DNA of 64,000 nt. Source: Rhizopus sp. PT2906 (lineage: Eukaryota; Mucoromycota; Mucoromycetes; Mucorales; Rhizopodaceae). The first letter of the stretch is position 1; the number at the start of each line of letters is the position of its first letter. Below, piece by piece: positions 11,055-23,449 of the stretch. The stretch covers positions 96,356 through 160,355 of the forward strand of contig JAMYHX010000039.1 in the NCBI GenBank assembly GCA_025529335.1, read 5' to 3'. The notes beneath the pieces were generated by a model that worked only from the letters and a program-made list of their open reading frames with translations, was not told the DNA's origin and did not search any database. The translations under genes were made by a program, and so were the position numbers.

Positions 11055-11366
11055 TTTTATAATATAAAAGAAAAAGGCAAAATGATTTAATGCCACTCTT
11101 TGCTTTTCGGTAGTTCAAAACAAGACAATAATACATCAAGATAAAAATAAAGACAAAGTGAAATAATGAAGCCTTTATGACTATAGTAAAATAGGCTATT
11201 TCTTTTCTTTTTCCCTTATATTCTTAACAAGGTAAGCTTAGTTACCGAGAACAATAAGCAACTTCTTTCTCTGAGCTACTGTGACTGTCAATATGTTTTT
11301 TGTTGTAAAGAAAATTTACGCGTTGAAATATTTCATTTTTCTCTACAAAAGAAAGAAAAATAGAGA
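11055..11366. other. Divergent intergenic region between TMEM42-like gene and NUP54
   Basis: About 310 bp shared 5' region of two divergently transcribed genes. AT- and pyrimidine-rich; no discrete site could be named. Confidence 0.5.
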
Positions 11367-13059
11367 ATGAATGCGTTTGGAACATCGACAAGTCAACCAA
11401 ATGTGACGTTTGGAAACACAGGTGAATAGATGACCTCTTTTAAAACCACAAAATACTAACATAATACAGCCAATACACAATCATCAGCTGGTACCTTATT
11501 TGGAGCCACTCCAAGCAGCAACACTTTTGGAACCAACCCTAATTCCTCAGCTGGCATCCTATCTGGCACAAGCAGCAACACAAGTGCAGGTACTTTATTT
11601 GGAACAACACCAAATACCAGTACCTCTTTTGGTGGTATGTGAATAAAAACCTCATCATTGAACAATACTAATTTTTAAAAAAAGGCGGCTTTGGAGGCTT
11701 TGGTCAGAAATCAGCAGCAGGAAACACATTTGGAGCAACTTCATCTGCACCTACTGGTTTTGGACAAACACCAGCGACATCAACTGGATCTTTTTCGTTT
11801 GGAGCCAATCAGCCTGCTGGCAATGCAGCTACTACTACTACTACTGCCACAACAGGCGGGTTTGGATCAACTGGATTTAGTGGTTTTGGTTCATTTTCTA
11901 ACCCTTCAGCTACAACAATGACAACCAATGTAAGCCAAGCAAAGCCTGCGTTTGGAGGATTGGGGTCATTTGGCAGTAACCAGCAACAACAACAACAGAC
12001 TGGTTTTGGGATGCAAAATTTACAACAACAACAACAAATGAATAAACCACAAGTTCAAGAGAAAGTTTGGCAAGAGCTTGCACTTATCAGAGCACACTTT
12101 GACCCCACTTCCCCTCTTTGTCACTTTAGAGTAAATAATCAACCATGTTGTTTATTGTTGTATATTAAATTGTTCTGTAGCATTATTTTTACAACATGGT
12201 ACCACGCGATGAAGTTCACCTATATGTTCGCCCACCTAATCAAGATGAAAACTTGTGGAATGAAGCTATTCGAAAGAATCCCGATCCAACATGGTAAGCT
12301 TTATTGACAGCTAATTTATATGCATACGATTAAATCGTTTACCCTCAAACAGCCTAGTGCCGGTTTTGGCTGTTGGATTTGACGATATATTAAAACGTAT
12401 GGAGATTCAGTCCCAGCAAAATGAAATATATCAAGACAAACTAAAGGTAACAAAGAAATAGGGTCAAGCGAGCATCTGTCATTGAATCGACATTTTAGGA
12501 AATTGGACAAAGATTAGCGTCAGTTCAACGTGAATATCTACTTAAAACATTGGTGAAATTAGAAGAACATAAACGTCGTCATATCAACCTGACTCAACGA
12601 TTGCTACGAGTAAAGTGATATCAACCATTATCATTAACGACTAACTCTTTTTTTTTTTGTAGCTGCTTCGATATAGCCAAGTTCTTCGTTATAAAAACTT
12701 CCCACTAAATGCAGAAGAGGAAAAGACGCTTGAACAATTAAACCAATTAGCAGCACCAGATAATAGTCCTGAAGAGCTTCATGCAAAGATGGTTCATTTA
12801 TGGAGTCGACTTCAAACAGCCAAGGCAGCATTGTCAGATGCGAATAACAAAAATGAAGTTTGGCGGTCAGTTAGTGAAGAAGATACCAATAGAATCGCAA
12901 AGGTATATATATATATATAATATGTATGTAAACATAAGCTCATGTTGTCTATAGGTTCTCGAGGATGACCAGCAGGGCATTTTGCATATTGCAAGTATAT
13001 TAAAAGCTGATACAAGAAAGATGGATGAGATCGTAGACACAATAAAGAATGCTAAATGA
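11367..13059 (+). CDS. NUP54: FG nucleoporin Nup54/Nup57
   Basis: A multi-exon gene. The N-terminal half is an FG-repeat domain (MNAFGTSTSQPNVTFG, GTLFGATPSSNTFG, GGFGGFGQKSA, SFSFGANQ, GGFGSTGFSGFGSF) that binds transport receptors. The second half begins at VQEKVWQELALIRAHFDPTSPLCHF and runs through a region ending in FYNMVPRDEVHLYVRPPNQDENLWNEA and FDDILKRMEIQSQQ. It continues as coiled coil (RLASVQREYLLKTLVKLEEHKRRH). This is the Nup54 signature, which assembles with Nup62 and Nup58 in the pore's central channel. A glutamine run near 11980 and a CAA repeat near 12025 mark the junction. Start chosen because MNAFG begins an FG unit at once. Confidence 0.9.
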
Positions 13060-13999
13060 GTGTAATAAAAATCAATTTATTACGAAAACACGCCTGTTTC
13101 TAATTATACGGCAGAAGTGGGCTTTTTTTTTATTTATAAAAGATGCGTTTGCTCAGCCTGATTACACAGCCAGTTGTTTTTATTTATATCTCTCTTTCTT
13201 TATCTGGTTAGCTTCATGCTTGAATTATTGTAAAAGACATGTTAAAGTGATGGATCAATGAAGAGATTTACTGTGATTTATATGTAAAAGGGTAAAACGG
13301 AATTGAGTCTCGAGATATATATTTCAATAACAACAACCATCTAGATCAGAAATCAATAAAACACCCGTCTTTTGATCAGAACGATCACTGTTGAAAGAAC
13401 AAACAAGATAGGGTTGTTGCGAGCAAAGAAATAAAACGCAGCCCAGTTATAATGTTGAATAAAATCGGATGCTTTCTATTGTGGAATAATAAAGCTATGG
13501 CCATGGCTCATGCTTGTGTCTCTTTGAAGGTTTGAGAGACGACGAAAGAATCATGGAAGGTGCCTGTTATTCCTTTTCATTATTGTCTATCCTTTGCATA
13601 CACAAGCATCAAAAGCTTATATATTTCATTGTAGTTCCTTTTACAACTCTTATAAAGCATTTTTAAGATTGCCTGATTTCCTCTTTTTTTTTTTTCTGCT
13701 ATTGTTCTGAGTTTTCATTATGTGTTGTTGACAATGAATTGATGACCGCGCTTTGATATCATGACAACTCTAACAAAATAAAGCAAAATAGAGAAAACAG
13801 ATCGAGGCTAGATTCTGGATTTTGAAAGAATTAAAGAAAAGGAAAATAGAAAGGAGCTAAAGATCCAATTAAGGAGATGATTTTCGCCTTGTCTTACATT
13901 TAACAACTTTTCCGACCAAATTTACCGTGTAACCAGTGTCTATTTAATACACTTTTTTTTCTCTTTCTTTCTTCTTTTCCCTTTCATACTCTTTCAATC
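13060..13999. other. Intergenic region upstream of the polysaccharide deacetylase
   Basis: Low-GC sequence with short poly-T tracts and a pyrimidine-rich stretch (13951-13985) just before the deacetylase start. Two short open frames lack family features. No RNA gene or repeat unit recognised. Confidence 0.5.
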
Positions 14000-15832
14000 A
14001 TGAAGTCATTAGCATTAATCGCAAGCATCAGCTTAGCATTATTTGGATCTGCCATTGCTCAAGAAGGAGCCACGGTCCCTGTTGGATCTGGACAATCTAC
14101 CTCTAGCAATTATTCTTGCGATCCTAATACATGTAAAATTGCCAACAACTGTTTATGTGCATCCCAATCACCACCAGGTGGATTAGACCCTAAAGATACA
14201 CCTCAAGTAAAGTAAAGATAATAGATATTTAAAACAATACTCATTTTCTTTCTTTAGTTTGTTACTGTCACCTTTGACGACTCTATTCAGCCTGCCTTGA
14301 TACAAACAGCCCTGTCAATGGTGAATGTTACGTAAGATTTTGTGATATTTTTAGGATATTAAGCTTGTCTTTTCTAATTGACTTTTTATTTTTCGCAGTA
14401 ACCCTAATGGTTGTCCCGGTCACGGTACCTGGTAAAGTGGCAAACATTTCTATTTTTGGTATTGTACTAAATTTACTTTTTTTATTTTTATCTCAGGTTC
14501 GTTTCAATGCAGTATACAGATTTCTCATTGGTACAACAGTGGTATGCAGCTGGCAACGAAATTGCGGAGTAAGTTATTTTTGATATTATCAACCCGTATG
14601 GACGTTTAACACCATTTCATTATAGCCATACCTTCACTCACGTAGGCACACCTTCTGCTCAAGAAATTTCAGCCTGTAAATCCATGTTGAATGCCTATGG
14701 TGGCATCCCCAACTCAAAGATTCAAGGTTTCCGTGCACCCTTTTTGAATTATACCAAAGACACCTTAAATATCATCAGCCAACAAGGCTTCCTGTACGAT
14801 TCAAGTTCAAGTGCGGTTACTGATGATGCTTACTGGCCATACACGCTTGATAATGGTATGGCTAATGACTGTTGGACTGGTATCTGTAATGCTGGTCAAG
14901 TCAAGTTACCAGGTCTTTGGGAAATTCCAATGTATTCCGTTCTTGATAACAAGTCTATTCCTCAATTAATGGATGTATATTTATCTGGTAGTCCCGCTGA
15001 TGTTACTGCATGTAAGCTATATTCTTAAAGCATTGACCCCCCAAAAAGATATTAACATAGAATTAAGGGAGCAACGCTGCTTTTGATAAACATTACAATG
15101 GAAATCGACAACCTTTTGGTATCTACGTTCACCCAACCCATTTGACCACTTACCCCGGTCTTCCTGATCCTAAGGATATGTTCCAAGCCGTCCTCAGTTT
15201 CATTCAATCCATTGCTTCCAAGCAAGACGTCTGGTTCGTCACTAATCAGCAATTATTACAATGGATGAAGAACCCCGTCAAGGCTTCTGAATTGGGCAAG
15301 CAGGATTACATGCAATGTAAGCAACCTGTTATTCCCAAAGAGATCTGTAACGGCTTGGATGATGATCACAATGGTGTCATTGATGATAACTTGATCAACA
15401 GCTGTAATTTTGGTCAAAGTAGTACCAAGACTTGCTTCAACTGTCCTGGATCAGCTCCCACTTTAGACAACCCCACACCCGCTTCTACTGCTCAAAATGG
15501 AACTGCAGGCTACCGTTACCCCATTCCTGATAACTGCGAGTAAGTAGCTGAATGTTTGATCTATTTTTTATTTATTTGCTGATCCATTGTTTAATAGCAC
15601 TACTTGGTGGGATCCTATCGGTAACACTTGTCTCTGTACATCTGCTGAATGTCAGCTCAAGAGTATCGCTGTCTCTAGACCCAACAACACATCTTCATCT
15701 TCAAGCTCCAGTTCCAGCAATTCTGCCTCATCATCCAATTCATCCAACAAGACAAGTGATGCATCTAGCCTATCAGCCTCTATTATACCTGCAGTGCTTA
15801 TGGCTGGTTTAATTGGTCAATTACTATTCTAA
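14000..15832 (+). CDS. GPI-anchored polysaccharide (chitin) deacetylase, CE4
   Basis: Seven exons. A signal peptide (MKSLALIASISLALFGSAIA) precedes a Cys-rich segment (YSCDPNTCKIANNCLCAS). The CE4 domain has FVTVTFDDS, where the aspartates match the catalytic/metal pair. DHTFTH spans the splice at about 14572/14625 and is the zinc-binding HxxxH motif, and FRAPFLN is the substrate-groove motif. It continues with GIYVHPTHL and a final Cys-rich block, then a serine run and a hydrophobic C-terminus typical of GPI addition. Such enzymes convert cell-wall chitin to chitosan, abundant in Mucorales. The usual G after TFDD is S here, a variation seen in fungal wall members. It converges on the Gea-type gene with about 45 bp between stops. 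Confidence 0.85.
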
Positions 15833-15877
15833 TCTTTAAAATAACCATGTAATAAATATTTTTTATTTCGCTTTCTC

Positions 15878-18800
15878 TTATAAAGAATTGGCCACTTTCT
15901 GCTTGATTTCTAGAATAAGATTCAAGAATTCTGGATTGCTGTTTTATAAAGTTAATCAACAGGATTTTGTATACATTTAATAACTTACTTTCTATATTCT
16001 GAATTTGCAGATGACAGGTTAAATATGCCAGCCATCATTTGTTCTGCTACAGCTTGTGTGACAGTAGGTGGGAAATCACGCAAGAGGCGAAGACAGTTGA
16101 GAATATCTTCCAGCATTACATTTCTAGCCGCGGCAGAGATACACAGTCTTAATAAGCCAACCACAGTTCGCTCTACTACCAGCACGCTCTGTTTCTCTGC
16201 AAAGTCGAGTATGCCAAACATGTAATCTGTTGCATATGACCTAAATATAAAGCATTAAAGTATGTCCGGTTTAAGATAAGCCATCATACCATAATTCCTC
16301 TATCCTATCCGCATTGCGTACAGTGATTGTCACCATAAACTCCAAAAATAGAACTGTGGCTGGATCATAGGGTATTGTCACTGTTGATTTTTTCATTGCT
16401 TCACTATCATAGCCAACTGAACGTATGGCACTCAGTAGACATTTATGGGTTTCTAAGCTAACTGCAGTAATGTTTGTAAACAGTTCCTCTAGCTTACAAG
16501 CAGATACGCAATCCACTGCACACATGGTCATCTCCACCTCTTCCTCCGTCGGATCACGGCTGTAGGCTTCGTCATTAGAATAAGGAGATAAAAGATAAGA
16601 AGAAAGCGTGGATAGAAGCGAGCCATCTCTGCGGTTTTGCTGTTTTGAAGGCTTTGGTGTCTTTGGCTTGAGTGGAATATTGGTTGTTCCAGATAAGAAG
16701 TCTTCTACCTTGAGCATAGAATTGGGTAGAAGAGAATTAAGGAAAAGGTTACGAATGATCTGAAGCACCTTTGTCCAGCTCTTGCGAAGGGCATTTCCGT
16801 ATCTCGTAACTACTGTGAACAAGACGACGGCTGCGAGTTGTCCTTTATAATCTCGGCCAAATCTTACCGCAAGCTTACTCACCACATATTTCTGACCAGC
16901 CACGTCTACGATGGGATCAGGTACAAATGATGTGTGGTTATCAAGTAATCCAGTCATTGTGGCCAAGTTAACGACGATACTGTCGAACGCATCATACAGT
17001 TCAAAGTGTGCAGCAAGAGTAGCGCAGTGACGGAAACCGGTGATTGCTCTCTCCAGTGTATCATCGTCTTGAGCTGTATTAAACGCACATGAAATTGCTG
17101 CTACCAAAGGCTTCCATACTAGCTTGAACATGGCATGATCATAAGAAGATGTTGAACATTGTTCAAAAGGGTCCGCCACTGCAGCTCGGTGCTGTAACTG
17201 TTTCCAAGCATAATTGAAGCCCAAGAGGCCATCGTGCTCGTCTGGCATCAGTATTTCATCTTTTTGTATAGCTTCATACATAGCTGTAAGATATTCTTTT
17301 GGAAAATCCTTATTGTCGTTCATTCCACGTATGTTTCGAATATATTGTTCAGCAGACATGCGTGATTGATGTCTGATCTGTGGATTATGCTGATCTGTAT
17401 TCAACAAGATGATCGAGAAGGCTAATATTTGAGCAGCCTTCAGGTTCGCAATTCCGGAAGGTTCGACATTGAAAAACGTCTCTGCAAATGTATCAGTGAC
17501 ACGCTCAATCTGTTGAGCTTCGCCTGGTAAGCGGAACGTCTCGAGCACCATACGTAATGCCTCATCCATACGTTTCTAACTTTCCTTTTAGTATACGCTT
17601 TTTTCAAAAAAAAAATATACTTACACCCTTAAAGTCAAACTGACGCATGTACGCTTGCAGTACATCGAAATTCTCGGGTTTACCGAGATATTCCCCCACT
17701 ACCTTTTTATCCAACTGTTGAGTTGATCGCAAAAAGTTTGAAAGACTCTTGTTGATATCGTTACTTTCATCAGGTACAATAATGTTGTTTTCTAGCAGGA
17801 AGGCGATGCCCTTCTTGGGAGATTCGTTGAATAAGCTCGCGCCTTTTAAGATAATCTTCTTGCGTCGCTTGCGTTCAAGCAGCTCTTCAATTTTGTTAGA
17901 ATCCTATATAATTTGTTAGACATACTCTACATATACAATACAAAAGCATGTTATGCTTTTTCTTACACATACAACATAGTCATCATTTATCTAAAAGACG
18001 ATTAGTGTTTCGTTTAGACTTAACGCCGATAGGACATACCTTGCTTAATACTCGTTCTGTCATTTGAGCAATAAACATGCAGATCGTATCCAGACAAAGT
18101 GTGTGATGATTAGTAACCGAATAACTTTGAGGGTCAGGGAAAGAGTTCTAGCAACAGCAACATAAGAATGAATCCGGCCACTTTTTTATAGCCTGCTTTT
18201 TCTTACCTTGCAGAGAAACTGAATTAGCTCTTCAAAGAGGTCTCCACAAGTTACATCACAGTCATAGTTATACCACAAGCCAATCATAAACGTCTCCCTA
18301 CGCACAAATTGCAGCAAACACTCGAGCAGCAACTCGCGTACTTCGGGTGTCATTGTCGTGTGATCTCCAGAGTAGTTCTTACTGGTCCTTGGATAATCAG
18401 TTGGCTTGCCCAAAAACATGTTGGGTGAAGCGCTTCGAGTGTCACTAATGATGCCTTGTTCTATTGTATCCAGTTTAGGCGCCATAAAGGTTATGTTTCC
18501 GTCCTCATCAACGTCCACGATGACATTACGACTGCCTGCACCAGTGGGTGGAGATAATCTCTGGATCAAGAAATACAAGAACAACTCTTGCTGTAGTTTC
18601 AAATGAGGGCCGAGTGTATCAAATACGGTTGCGATAACCCGAAGTGATAAAGAAAGTAGAGGTATAAAATCTGTTTTTGCGAGTTGAAAGACGTATTTAC
18701 AAAATTCGTCTGTGACTAACGACCTTAGGATTTCAAAGCGTCCTATACTTCTCCCTCCCACTTCAAACGCCACATTTAAGAGACCCAGTGCCATCATTCG

Positions 18801-20222
18801 CATCGAATCTGTATGCTTGTGTTCATGAGGGTTCAATAATGATATTAAAACCCGGAGTAATTCTCGAATTGTGGGTATCCCATATGGTTTTGGAATAGTG
18901 CTCTGGTCATTGACTACTATAAAACTTATGAGTATAATTCTAGTTACATCAAAAGAAAGGGGTTACCTAAGAATGAGCTTTTAGCTTCAGGCACAGGTTC
19001 AGATGAGGTGGTATACGAAGTAGCTGCCAACTTATCATCCACAGATTCTACTTCCTGATCCTTTTCTGCCTCCGCTTTCTGCTGCTGTTCTGAACTTACA
19101 TTGTCTGCATCGAGTGACGAAGTATCTTTTGGTGTATTCATGTGAACATGTTCTGTAAGCTCTTCTGATGCCTCTAATGATGATGTTACGAATGACCAAT
19201 CATCCTCCAAGTTTTTTAACCTAACAGGAATCAATGCTATGTAAACCTATAGGGTTGTAATCTAACCTTTCAAAAATAGAGACAATCATGTTTATCATTG
19301 AGTGTTCTGCTGATTTCCTCAACATTTCTATAAAGCATGCTGTTAAAATGCGAATCACAAAATAGCATCTCTTTGTACGTACCACTGAGCCTCATCTGGC
19401 AGCACATACTGAGTCCAGATTCCATTATTTCACAAACTGCTTCGTCGCTCAATACTTGTCCACAATCACTTACTAAAGCCATTTCTAATACCTGTAGCAT
19501 ACGCAATAGCACTAATTCATCAGAGACTGCATCAGAGGCCTCAAACTTGCAGCCACTTGTAGCTGAGGTCAATGTGTTCATTGCATAAGCAATATTAGGA
19601 CTTTGTACACCCAAGATGCCATAATGCAGAAATTTTTCAATACTCCCCAAAGATATTGCCGCGATTTGTCCTGTTGTATTACCAGAGCAAATGACCTCAA
19701 GGAAAGGCTGAACGAGCTCAATAGCGTCGATATCTTTTGCATCTATATAGTTTTATATAAGTGCATCTTGTTATCATCTATTGATTCCCGTCTTCTTACT
19801 TTCGACGCTCTCAAGATGTTGTTTAAGTTTGATGAACCCTTCTAGTAATGGATTTCTCTAACACATATACATGTTTATCTCTGTTTATATTATTGTTTTC
19901 ATAATATTTACCTCTTTTGCACTTGAATCTTTTGTATATGTCCTTCCACTACGTAAGCCCATGCTATCTCCTAAGCTACCCATTTGAAGATTGCTTACAT
20001 TCATGCCTGACCATCGTGCACTTTTACGCATGGCGCTTGTTACGGCTGAGGTACTGATTTAGTAAACATGATATTTTTTTGCATGCATTCATTTATACCG
20101 ATTATTTCAGCATGAATAATCTGAAACCAGCTCGCTTCAGACTTTAATGTCGTCTCATGTGCTGCCTTTACTGTTTGAATCGATTGATTTCCTGGTTTAA
20201 CTGATTTAGGCTGTGATGTCAT
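15878..20222 (-). CDS. GEA1: GBF1/Gea-type Arf guanine-nucleotide exchange factor
   Basis: A large multi-exon gene. The N-terminal DCB/HUS part includes SAMRKSARWSGMNVSN, NPLLEGFIKLKQHLES, QIAAISLGSIEKFLHYGI and VCEIMESGLSMCCQMRLS, parallel to human GBF1. The Sec7 domain runs from about 17930 to 17280, with FNESPKKGIAFLLENN, FRLPGEAQQIERV (glutamic finger E), ILLNTDQHNP and RGMNDNKDFPKEYL. HDS helical repeats follow, ending NPEFLNLILEIKQKVANSL. These proteins activate Arf1 at the cis-Golgi for COPI assembly and are brefeldin A targets. The first intron (56 nt, after HAEII) was placed by matching the GBF1 N-terminus. Small introns split it into about ten exons. Whether it corresponds to Gea1 or Gea2 has no meaning outside yeast. 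Confidence 0.88.
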
Positions 20223-21060
20223 AAAAGCAGTTTCTTTGGAAAAGAAAATGGGGAAATGGCTCAGGAGATACGGACACGTATATTTTTTGAATTTCAGCTC
20301 AAAGCTCCCGTAAACTTTAACAGTGATTAGCAACAAAAGAGATCTGTTTGCTGGTAACCTGTTTTACTTGATCTTTTATTGTTTTATATTCACAGACAAG
20401 GATTGAACTGATAATAATCATTTTAACGTGTACTGTTGCTTGAGCAAAAGAGGGGAAGAGTACGGAAGCAAAGTTGGACCTTTTACCGTTAGTTATTGAT
20501 TTGCATTTTATCGTTTAAAGGCAACATGTTTACATACCACTCAGTAATCTATTGCTCTCTTCTTTAGAGCAGGCATATCATTTATTACTTGAATGCTTTC
20601 TATTGTGGTTTTTGACCTTACTTGCTCTTAGCAGAAACTAATGGTTGATTTTATTGCGCAATAATGAACCATTCAGCAAAAATTGTTCGACTATTCATAA
20701 CCCTTATATGTTACGATAGTAGAAGTGTAGCCTTATGAATAATAGCACCACTACAAGTGAATGGTAAAAAATGGGATGTATCGAGAATTTCTAAAGGATC
20801 TTGTGAAAAAGTTTTATAAAGAACAATGTAAAGTTATTTTGGCAAAAAAAAAAAAAAAAAAAAAAAAAAGGTGACAAACTTTGGGCCAAGTATCTTGTGT
20901 GAGAATAACAAACAAGGAAACCTTTTGGATGAAATGATAATCAATCTGTAAACAGAAACAGAACAAATCTTGGTGTGGAGCGTAATATTAAGTGTTCTTT
21001 ATTTCAATGGTGAATTGAATGGATAATGTTGAAAATAAATGTATAATTGTATAAAATGAA
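20223..21060. other. Intergenic region with an A26 tract
   Basis: 5' region of the Gea-type gene and 3' flank of the small secreted protein. An uninterrupted A26 run occupies 20844-20869. No coding frame stands out. Confidence 0.6.
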
Positions 21061-21324
21061 TTAGAATTTGTGTCCATTGTTTTGCATTTCCATATGCTTT
21101 ACAACATCGTGCAGACCGTCCGTATGCCCAAGTTCAATGTCGGAGTAATCAGGAAAAATACTTTCTGGAAGTCCTTGAGTGTTATAAGATGGATGCTGGA
21201 AGTTTGTAGGTCTTGGTGCAGGCGTAGATGAATCAGTTGTAGGAGTAGATTGAGCCAATTGCTCAACAGGTAAAGCTAGTGCTAGGCTAATGAATGCAAC
21301 AAGAGGTAAAAAGACGCGAACCAT
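21061..21324 (-). CDS. Small secreted protein (about 87 aa)
   Basis: Starting at the Met of MVRVFLPLVAFISLALALP, the protein has a clean signal peptide with a likely cut after ALA. A Ser/Thr/Pro-rich segment (TPTTDSSTPAPRPT) follows, then a short tail DIELGHTDGLHDVVKHMEMQ. An upstream in-frame Met (21342) would add six residues before the signal and is less likely. There are no cysteines, which argues against a classical disulfide-rich effector. Lineage-specific; function unknown. Confidence 0.6.
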   Translation of the reverse strand: MVRVFLPLVAFISLALALPVEQLAQSTPTTDSSTPAPRPTNFQHPSYNTQGLPESIFPDYSDIELGHTDGLHDVVKHMEMQNNGHKF

Positions 21325-21342
21325 TTGAATTGAAGGATACAA

Positions 21343-21945
21343 AGAGACAAGGAATAAAACAGTGTATTTATATATTTTCTCTTAAATCCCGAAGAGCTAA
21401 AATCATCTGGATCTAAGTTTTTCCCTTCTGTCTCTTTCATTGTCTTGCCGAAAGAGGCAATGAATCAGAAAACATAAATATAGAAACAAGAGCACTTTAA
21501 AATAGAAAATTTCAAAAAAAGACAAATTATCCAAAAATGATATTGCTATAGCAACTTCATGGCAACCTTTCATATTTGATGTTGTTATTTTATCGTATCA
21601 ACTAGAAAAAACATGAAAACAGTATCTTAATGGCACACTACTGTTGCTTATTTTGTATCAGATCATGCTTCTCTTGTTGTTTCTGATGTCATTCTTTTCT
21701 ATTTTTCCGAATTTTCTTCTTGGCAAAACGGGAATATGAATGGAAGCATCACATCATTAAGGAAGAATTGATTCTGACTAGCCTTTTCTGTCAATATGTA
21801 AAAGCAATTGTAACTATAAGTAAAGTTTTCTTTATTAAACATCACGCAAGGCACGTGTGTGTGTGTGTGTGTATCATTGGGAAGGGATGCAATTGAGGTA
21901 TATAAAGAGAGGGGGTAACAGAATAAGAATAATAATAATGATAAT
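21343..21945. other. Intergenic region with a (GT)n microsatellite
   Basis: AT-rich; a (GT)8-type dinucleotide run lies at about 21857-21872. No gene recognised. Confidence 0.55.
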
Positions 21946-22497
21946 CTACCATTGATGTGTTGAGTACAGTGCAGCAAATACGATTATAAGAATGATTATA
22001 ATTGTACTAAATCCAATTGACATGATTCTATTCAATCGTTGCCATCTCTCTGCCATTTTTCCGCCTTTTTCTCTCACTTGTCTCGGCCAGAATGACCCCA
22101 GCCACCAGAAGGGAGGGAATAAGAACCCAAAAAGGAACAATAAGCCTCCAACAGAGTAAAATCCATCTTCGTCGTCCTTTTTTAATATCCACCACGCTGG
22201 TTTCTCGGTCTCAGAAGGCTCTTCTTTGGGTGATCTCTTTAATTCTTTAATGTTAGACCAAACCAAGTCTTGATCTGGAACCATTTTTGGCTTCAGTATA
22301 GATGCATCTCCTGGAAATGGGTGATCAAGGTGATGTCTATCTTGTTGTTGTTGTTGTTGTTGTCTATCTGCTGATGGACTCATGGCAGAAGAAGAAGGCA
22401 TGTGTGAAATAAGAGGAGTCGCTGAACTCGTTGAATATCTGCTATTCATGAGCTGTTCTGTTACTTTTAATGACAAATCACTCTCTTTGTTGTTCAT
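21946..22497 (-). CDS. Fungal membrane protein with WW/FWWLGSFWPR motif, unknown function
   Basis: An intron-free 183-residue protein. The N-terminal half is hydrophilic, with a seven-glutamine run. It is followed by KPAWWILKKDDEDGFYSVGGLLFLFGFLFPPFWWLGSFWPR, a first membrane segment rich in aromatic residues (given here as motif landmarks at about residues 100-140). A basic linker, RWQRLNRIMSIG, precedes a C-terminal hydrophobic helix (about residues 158-178), predicting two membrane passes. Similar LFLFGFxxPPxWWxGSF plus RWxxLNRxMS arrangements are familiar from uncharacterised fungal membrane proteins. No function known. Confidence 0.6.
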   Translation of the reverse strand: MNNKESDLSLKVTEQLMNSRYSTSSATPLISHMPSSSAMSPSADRQQQQQQQDRHHLDHPFPGDASILKPKMVPDQDLVWSNIKELKRSPKEEPSETEKPAWWILKKDDEDGFYSVGGLLFLFGFLFPPFWWLGSFWPRQVREKGGKMAERWQRLNRIMSIGFSTIIIILIIVFAALYSTHQW

Positions 22498-22868
22498 GTC
22501 TTATTTTTTTCTTGTTCAAAATAGAAAGAAAAAGAGTGTATGACAAAAAAAAATTAAAAATTGATACATGTCAACATACTCTATCATTGCACCTTCCCCC
22601 CTCTCTCTCTCCTCTTAGGGCACCATTACAGTTTGCCCCCTCCATATGTCAACCAGTTTCATTGTGACAGCTTTAACCTTTTGTTTAGCTCATTCATTGG
22701 ACTCTTACACGCAAAGGGAAAAAAAAATACTATTTTATTTATGTTGACTACAACATTGATGTGTATGCTTTGATTTACGATGAATGTTCTTTGATTTTTT
22801 AATACTGTCATTATCACCTAATTCTGTATCTTTTGTGATTCTTAATTCTATATTTATTCATTAGAAGG
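22498..22868. other. Intergenic spacer, pyrimidine-rich
   Basis: Contains a CT-rich stretch (about 22590-22620) typical of fungal promoter regions, upstream of the membrane protein on the minus strand. Two overlapping short open frames look non-coding. Confidence 0.5.
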
Positions 22869-23330
22869 TCATTCTTTCTCTCTTTCTTTAACTGAAATAA
22901 ACTTACTAAAGGTATTATTTCCTTGGTTAACTCCCTGAATGACATTCTTTCTTAGTAATACATCCACTTGGCGAGCTAACTGAAGTTTCTATTTTCCCAA
23001 TATTAGTGTTAGTCTTACATATTACTTTGTATTTACTTCTTCAAGGATATCTGTATTTGTCTCGTCTTTAAATTGCATAAATCGTGCATACGTTTCTTTT
23101 CTAGCAGCTAATCATTATAAAAGAAGAATGTTAATTCACTAATTGTTAATCGTTGTTGTTACTATTACCTTCAATGGCTCTGTAATCAGCTAGAAAAAGA
23201 AAGAAAAAAAATATTTTTAAACCATGTTGATGATCAATACACTTGTCTTACTGTCAAACACTTGCTTTTGTGTCCTCAGCAGACTGCGATAAGCTTGCAG
23301 CACTGCTTGCTTTGATGGCTGAAGTGACAT
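22869..23330 (-). CDS. MZM1: Mzm1/LYRM7, mitochondrial complex III assembly factor
   Basis: Short exons, none long enough to show as an ORF. Exon 1 (23330-23252) encodes MSLQPSKQAVLQAYRSLLRTQKQ, holding a LYR-type YRSLLR motif. A 21-nt exon encodes the TDYRAIE segment. The third encodes AARKETYARFMQFKDETNTDILEE. The last encodes KLQLARQVDVLLRKNVIQGVNQGN. The VxLLRxxVIQG block is the hallmark of LYRM7/Mzm1, a matrix chaperone that holds the Rieske protein Rip1 before insertion into complex III. The C-terminus after NNT is uncertain: the frame can run straight to a TGA at 22871-22869 as proposed here, or another small intron could exist. Confidence 0.72.
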
Positions 23331-23449
23331 TGGTTAATAAATCAAAAAACTGATTTACTCTTTTATTCAATAAGTAGTGTTTATAGAGGCCAGGGTGTGA
23401 CTGGTCAAACAGAAGAAAGAAATAAAATAATGAAAAAATAGGTTGCCAG

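Noticed and set aside
20223..20336. Longer N-terminus for the Gea-type protein (Met at 20336)
   Set aside because: The added residues are not conserved-like, and the Met at 20222 gives the usual GBF1-like beginning.
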